A DNA stretch of 15,838 nucleotides, from assembly GCA_964596165.1 (NCBI GenBank), contig CAZQTW010000101.1:1-15838 (forward strand). The letters are read 5' to 3'. The position numbers and the translations under genes are program-made. This document shows positions 13,009 through 15,838 of the stretch, one piece after another. The DNA comes from CAYUQT01 sp964596165. GTDB taxonomy: Bacteria; Planctomycetota; Phycisphaerae; UBA1845; JAFGLZ01. Below the pieces are notes generated by a model. It was not told the origin of the DNA. It made no database searches and worked only from the letters and a program-made list of their open reading frames with translations. Numbering within the stretch: position 1 is the stretch's first letter; every line of letters begins with the position of its first letter.

Positions 13009-15288
13009 CTACAGGCTGGCCTCTCTTATGGGCTGAGAGGAGGAGTACCGCCGCAGACGGTCGCCGAATGTCTCGATGAGTTTCGGGAGGTTCAGCCGGC
13101 GCGCAAGGTTGATGCCATGTCGAGCCCATCGTTCCGCCTCATCGAACCGTCCAAGTTCGGCGTAAGCGGCGGACAAGGTGTCGATGAACTCCGGTTGCTC
13201 GTAATGGGTCAATTCACACGCGCGCAACGCGTGGCGCAACGCCGCATCACCGTTGCGGAACTTCGGGTTGTCGTGCGTCGCCCTAAGCCATGCCAGGTTG
13301 TTGTGCGGTTCGGGCCAGGACGGCTCGTCGCGGATCGCTTTCTCAAGACGCGCAATCGCCTCATCGACCTTGCCTTGCCGCAACAGCACCATCCCCAAGT
13401 TGTTCTCCGCCCTGGCATGGTTGGGGTTTGCTCGCAGCGATGCTTCGTAGTGGGAGACGGCCTCATCAAACTTTCCCTCGCCCGCGCGAGAAATCGCCAA
13501 GTTGTAGTGGGCTTCGGCGTGGTCGGGTTGAGTTTCGATCGCGGATACGAAACACGTGACGGCCTCCTCGATCCGACCTTGGCGGCTGAGACACGCCCCC
13601 ATGTCGCAAAGGACATCCGCGTCATTCGGGTTGATCCGCAGCGCTCGCCGATAATGATCGAGGGCTTCCTCGTACTTCGCCTTCTTGAAGAGCGCCAGCC
13701 CCCAATGATGGTGCGTGTCCGGGTTGTTGGGATCGATTCGTGCCGCCGCGCTCAGGTGAGCGATTGCCTCGTCCGGGTTGTCTCGCTTCATCAGCGAAAG
13801 GGCAAGGTTGTTGAGCGCTTCGACTTGGTTCGGGTTGAACCGCAACGCCTCTCTGTAATGGTGGATGGCCTCGTCGAGGTTGCCCTTCTTGGCGAGCAGT
13901 CCCCCAAGATTGCTGTGCCCAAGAGCAAAGCTCGGGAAACAACGGATTGCTTCCCTAAGATGATGCTCCGCCTCGTCGTTCTGGCCCCGATCGTTCAGTA
14001 TCAAGCCCAGGTTGTTGTGCGCCAGAAACGAGTCGGGGTTTTCGGCGAGATTGCTCCGCCACAGGGTCTCGAGATCCTTGTACGTGTGTCCCTGCTTCCA
14101 CGTGAGCGATCCAAGGATCGCCAGGATCGGCAACGCGGGCAGCACGATCGCATTCGGGCCGCGTCGTCGCCTCAGGCGAAGGACCAGGTTCCGGAAACAT
14201 GCGGAGAACAAAGCGATGATGCCGATGCTTGCCAAATACTGAAAATGGTCCGCGACATAGGAGAACACCATCGGAAAGACATTGAAGAATCCCAGCGCGG
14301 GTGTCAGCGTTCCGGCGAAGAAAAGCACGGCGGTCAGCGGTCCTCTCCCGATTCGGGTTCGACAGGCCCACAGGACGGCAATGACACTCAGCACGCCCAA
14401 GGGAAAGACGTACTGCCACGGCGACGTTGCATCGATCGTCCAACGGGGATAGACGAACGTCAGCGGGTGGGGCCAAACAAGCTTCCCGGCGTAGAACCAA
14501 AGAGCGCGTCCCGCGAGCAAACACCGTTCCACCGGGGAGAGGTCCCAGACGGGGCCGCGAGCCCCGATCCAGTTCTTCTCGATCCACGCCGTAATCTGCC
14601 CCAATCCCGCTCCGGCAAGAAACAGGGGCACCAGCGGAATCGCGTCGCGCAGTCCGATTCTGCCGCGTTTCCACCAGACGATCAGCAGTACGGCGGCCGG
14701 CATGGTGGCGGTGACTGTCTTGCTGAACAGCGCGCACAGATAGAGGCCGACGGCCAGGGCATAGAATCGCCAAGGTCCATGGGGTTTCAAAGGCGTTTCC
14801 TTCGGTCCTGCGGTCTCGCTTGGGAAGGCGAACTTCAGGTAGGTCATCAATGCCCCCAGATAGAACGTTCCTGACAGGACGTTCTTTCGCTCCGTAATCC
14901 ACGCGACCGACTCGACATGGACCGGGTGGACCGCAAAGACAGCCGCCGCCAACCATGCTCCGGGGACGGACATTCGTCGAAGAAGTACGGCAAGCAGAAT
15001 CGCATTGAGCGAGTGCAGCAGGACGTTGACCACGTGGAAGCCGAGGGGATTCAATCCCCAGAGGTGGTACTCCAACCAGAACGTCGTGTGAACCAGGGGG
15101 TAGTACTGAGGAACGGCGCCGAGTTGAAACCAGATTCGTCGCAAGCCGTCGAGACTGGTGAGGGTCTTGTTGTTCGTCACGTAGTCATTGTCGTCCCAGA
15201 TGAATCCGCCGCGAATTGCAGGGACATACGCCGTGAATGTGGCAACCAAGATGAGTACCGCCCGGAGTCCGTCGTGTCGCCTTAACAT
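13009..15288 (-). CDS. TMTC-like polytopic membrane protein with C-terminal TPR repeats
   Basis: This 759-residue protein has two halves. Residues 1-400 hold about ten hydrophobic segments with features of GT-C glycosyltransferases of the TMTC type: GGFIWDDNDYV with an Asp pair (32-33) in the first outside loop, HPVHVES (121-127), then ITERKNVLS. In this fold the acidic pair normally helps bind the lipid-linked sugar or metal. Residues 420-732 form a TPR superhelix, with seven ungapped 34-residue units and then two less regular ones. Such proteins probably glycosylate exported proteins, or assemble protein complexes, at the membrane. ATG 15288 has GAGGGG directly adjacent, an unusually close spacing, but the first membrane segment supports it. 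It is probably the first gene of a group with kdsD and the Rieske oxidoreductase. Confidence 0.85.
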   Translation of the reverse strand: MLRRHDGLRAVLILVATFTAYVPAIRGGFIWDDNDYVTNNKTLTSLDGLRRIWFQLGAVPQYYPLVHTTFWLEYHLWGLNPLGFHVVNVLLHSLNAILLAVLLRRMSVPGAWLAAAVFAVHPVHVESVAWITERKNVLSGTFYLGALMTYLKFAFPSETAGPKETPLKPHGPWRFYALAVGLYLCALFSKTVTATMPAAVLLIVWWKRGRIGLRDAIPLVPLFLAGAGLGQITAWIEKNWIGARGPVWDLSPVERCLLAGRALWFYAGKLVWPHPLTFVYPRWTIDATSPWQYVFPLGVLSVIAVLWACRTRIGRGPLTAVLFFAGTLTPALGFFNVFPMVFSYVADHFQYLASIGIIALFSACFRNLVLRLRRRRGPNAIVLPALPILAILGSLTWKQGHTYKDLETLWRSNLAENPDSFLAHNNLGLILNDRGQNDEAEHHLREAIRCFPSFALGHSNLGGLLAKKGNLDEAIHHYREALRFNPNQVEALNNLALSLMKRDNPDEAIAHLSAAARIDPNNPDTHHHWGLALFKKAKYEEALDHYRRALRINPNDADVLCDMGACLSRQGRIEEAVTCFVSAIETQPDHAEAHYNLAISRAGEGKFDEAVSHYEASLRANPNHARAENNLGMVLLRQGKVDEAIARLEKAIRDEPSWPEPHNNLAWLRATHDNPKFRNGDAALRHALRACELTHYEQPEFIDTLSAAYAELGRFDEAERWARHGINLARRLNLPKLIETFGDRLRRYSSSQPIREASL
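13318..14031 (-). repeat. Seven in-register TPR units (102-base period)
   Basis: Residues 420-657 of the TMTC-like protein divide into seven consecutive units of exactly 34 residues with no insertion. Most share the pattern A-x-x-N/H-x-G/A near the start and a conserved DEA or EEA at positions 19-21, closing with NPN or similar. At the DNA level this is a 102-base period, but units have diverged enough that they look old rather than freshly duplicated. Confidence 0.85.
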
Positions 15289-15376
15289 CCCCTCATCATA
15301 GCGGACCGGTCAGGGCAGGGAATAGGCGAGAAATATAGCCGTCGGTCAGTGTGAGGCGGGACGTTTGGAGAATCAC

Positions 15377-15396
15377 TTCGTCTGAGAACAGACGAA
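15377..15396 (-). other. Small secondary hairpin beside the terminator
   Basis: An 8-bp perfect stem (15377-15384 with 15389-15396) with a 4-base loop lies directly beyond the T-run of the strong terminator, in the direction of minus-strand transcription. It has no T-run of its own. It may be a back-up termination or 3'-end element, or chance. Confidence 0.3.
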
Positions 15397-15400
15397 ACTG

Positions 15401-15438
15401 AAAAACAAAGCGGTGGTTCGGCAAGAACCACCGCTTTG
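15401..15438 (-). terminator. Intrinsic terminator of the PEP-CTERM-like gene
   Basis: A perfect 14-bp stem (15406-15419 with 15425-15438) with a 5-base loop is followed on the minus strand by TTTTT (15405-15401). It starts 57 bases after the stop codon of the PEP-CTERM-like gene at 15495. It separates that gene from the TMTC-like gene, which therefore needs its own promoter in 15289-15400. No convincing promoter was found there beyond weak TATATT and TATGAT hexamers on the minus strand. Confidence 0.92.
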
Positions 15439-15494
15439 CTCAATTCTCGCGTTCGACACTACGGGTCCTAGCTAGCCCCGCATGTCCGGGTGAA

Positions 15495-15838
15495 CTAGCT
15501 GCGACGACGACGCAGCCAGGCGCCGGCGCCGCCGAGTCCGAGGGCGGTCAACCCACCCAGAGCCGGATCGGGAACAACATGCGCGGTGCCTTCGATGTTC
15601 ACGATCAGGTCCAACGTCAACGTCATGCTGATGTCGGGGACACCGATCGCATAACCGAACGTGCCGGCCAGGGCAGCGGTTACGATGTCGCTCTGGACCC
15701 CGGAGGTCGAGATGGCCATCGTGAACGGCAGCAACGTCTCGGCCCACAGCTTCTCCGTGAAGGTCGTGTTCAGCAGGCCGGTCACGAAAGCAGTCACCTC
15801 AAGATAGACGTCCGTCGTAACCGGGTTCGGAACCATAT
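15495..15838 (-). CDS. PEP-CTERM-like surface protein, 3' end only
   Basis: At least 113 residues of a protein that runs off the right edge. The final segment has the three parts of a PEP-CTERM sorting signal: a short proline motif VPDPA, a Gly/Ala/Leu-rich membrane helix (LGGLTALGLGGAGAWL), and a basic end RRRRS. In other bacteria exosortase recognises such tails and anchors or exports the protein. The motif reads PDP rather than PEP. The preceding part is rich in Thr, Val, Ala and Ser with alternating hydrophobic residues, as in secreted beta-sandwich proteins. An ATG at 15836 is unlikely to be the true start because no signal peptide follows it. The protein function cannot be inferred from this fragment. 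Confidence 0.75.
   Translation of the reverse strand, partial: MVPNPVTTDVYLEVTAFVTGLLNTTFTEKLWAETLLPFTMAISTSGVQSDIVTAALAGTFGYAIGVPDISMTLTLDLIVNIEGTAHVVPDPALGGLTALGLGGAGAWLRRRRS

Noticed and set aside
13117..14874. A 585-residue open frame antisense to the TPR gene
   Set aside because: It mirrors the repeated TPR coding region, giving a pseudo-repetitive Val/Arg-rich product without recognisable fold.
15470..15500. AGCTAG/CTAGCT imperfect hairpin around the PEP-CTERM-like stop codon
   Set aside because: The stem is interrupted and partly coding; the strong terminator nearby explains 3'-end formation.
1..15838. CRISPR array, tRNA, rRNA or insertion sequence
   Set aside because: No regularly spaced direct repeats, clover-leaf sequences, rRNA blocks or transposase genes were seen when reading both strands.

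Overview
The window looks like a chromosomal stretch from a high-GC, Gram-negative-type bacterium, most likely a member of the Planctomycetota. The evidence is a C-terminal PEP-CTERM-like sorting tail, a DUF6807 (PmoA-like) protein, a large TMTC-like membrane protein with TPR repeats, a Rieske/AIF-type oxidoreductase, an arabinose-5-phosphate isomerase (Kdo/LPS pathway) and a secreted GH20-related glycosidase. This assignment rests on gene content only; no rRNA or tRNA gene is visible.

Layout. Bases 1-200 hold a strong plus-strand terminator for a gene that lies outside the window, then an extended -10 promoter bracketed by an 11-bp inverted repeat. Bases 225-771 encode a DUF4160/DUF2442 pair resembling a toxin-antitoxin module. 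Bases 867-2042 (minus) encode a secreted M28 zinc peptidase. Bases 2116-2624 (minus) encode a BrnT/BrnA toxin-antitoxin pair. Bases 2685-3659 (minus) encode a DUF6807 protein. Bases 3964-5647 (plus) encode a two-gene type II restriction-modification system: a beta-class DNA adenine methyltransferase and a small PD-(D/E)xK nuclease whose active site resembles HincII/EcoRV. Bases 5711-7063 (plus) encode argininosuccinate lyase (argH).

From 15288 down to 7093 the genes run on the minus strand: a TMTC-like/TPR protein, kdsD, a Rieske-FAD oxidoreductase, a four-helix membrane protein of unknown function and a secreted GH20-like glycosidase. The first three are tightly spaced and may be cotranscribed; the last two have longer upstream gaps with possible promoters or operators. 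At the right edge is the 3' end of a PEP-CTERM-like surface protein (minus) with a textbook intrinsic terminator.

The main theme is that three small selfish or defence-type modules (DUF4160/DUF2442, BrnTA and the restriction-modification pair) sit within the first 5.7 kb, interleaved with ordinary genes. In 60-base samples counted by hand, the modules are about 48-52% GC, against about 65-72% in the neighbouring peptidase, DUF6807 and argH genes. This suggests separate acquisition of stabilising cassettes. The most interesting candidates are the restriction-modification pair, whose target is unknown, and the DUF4160/DUF2442 pair with its structured promoter region.
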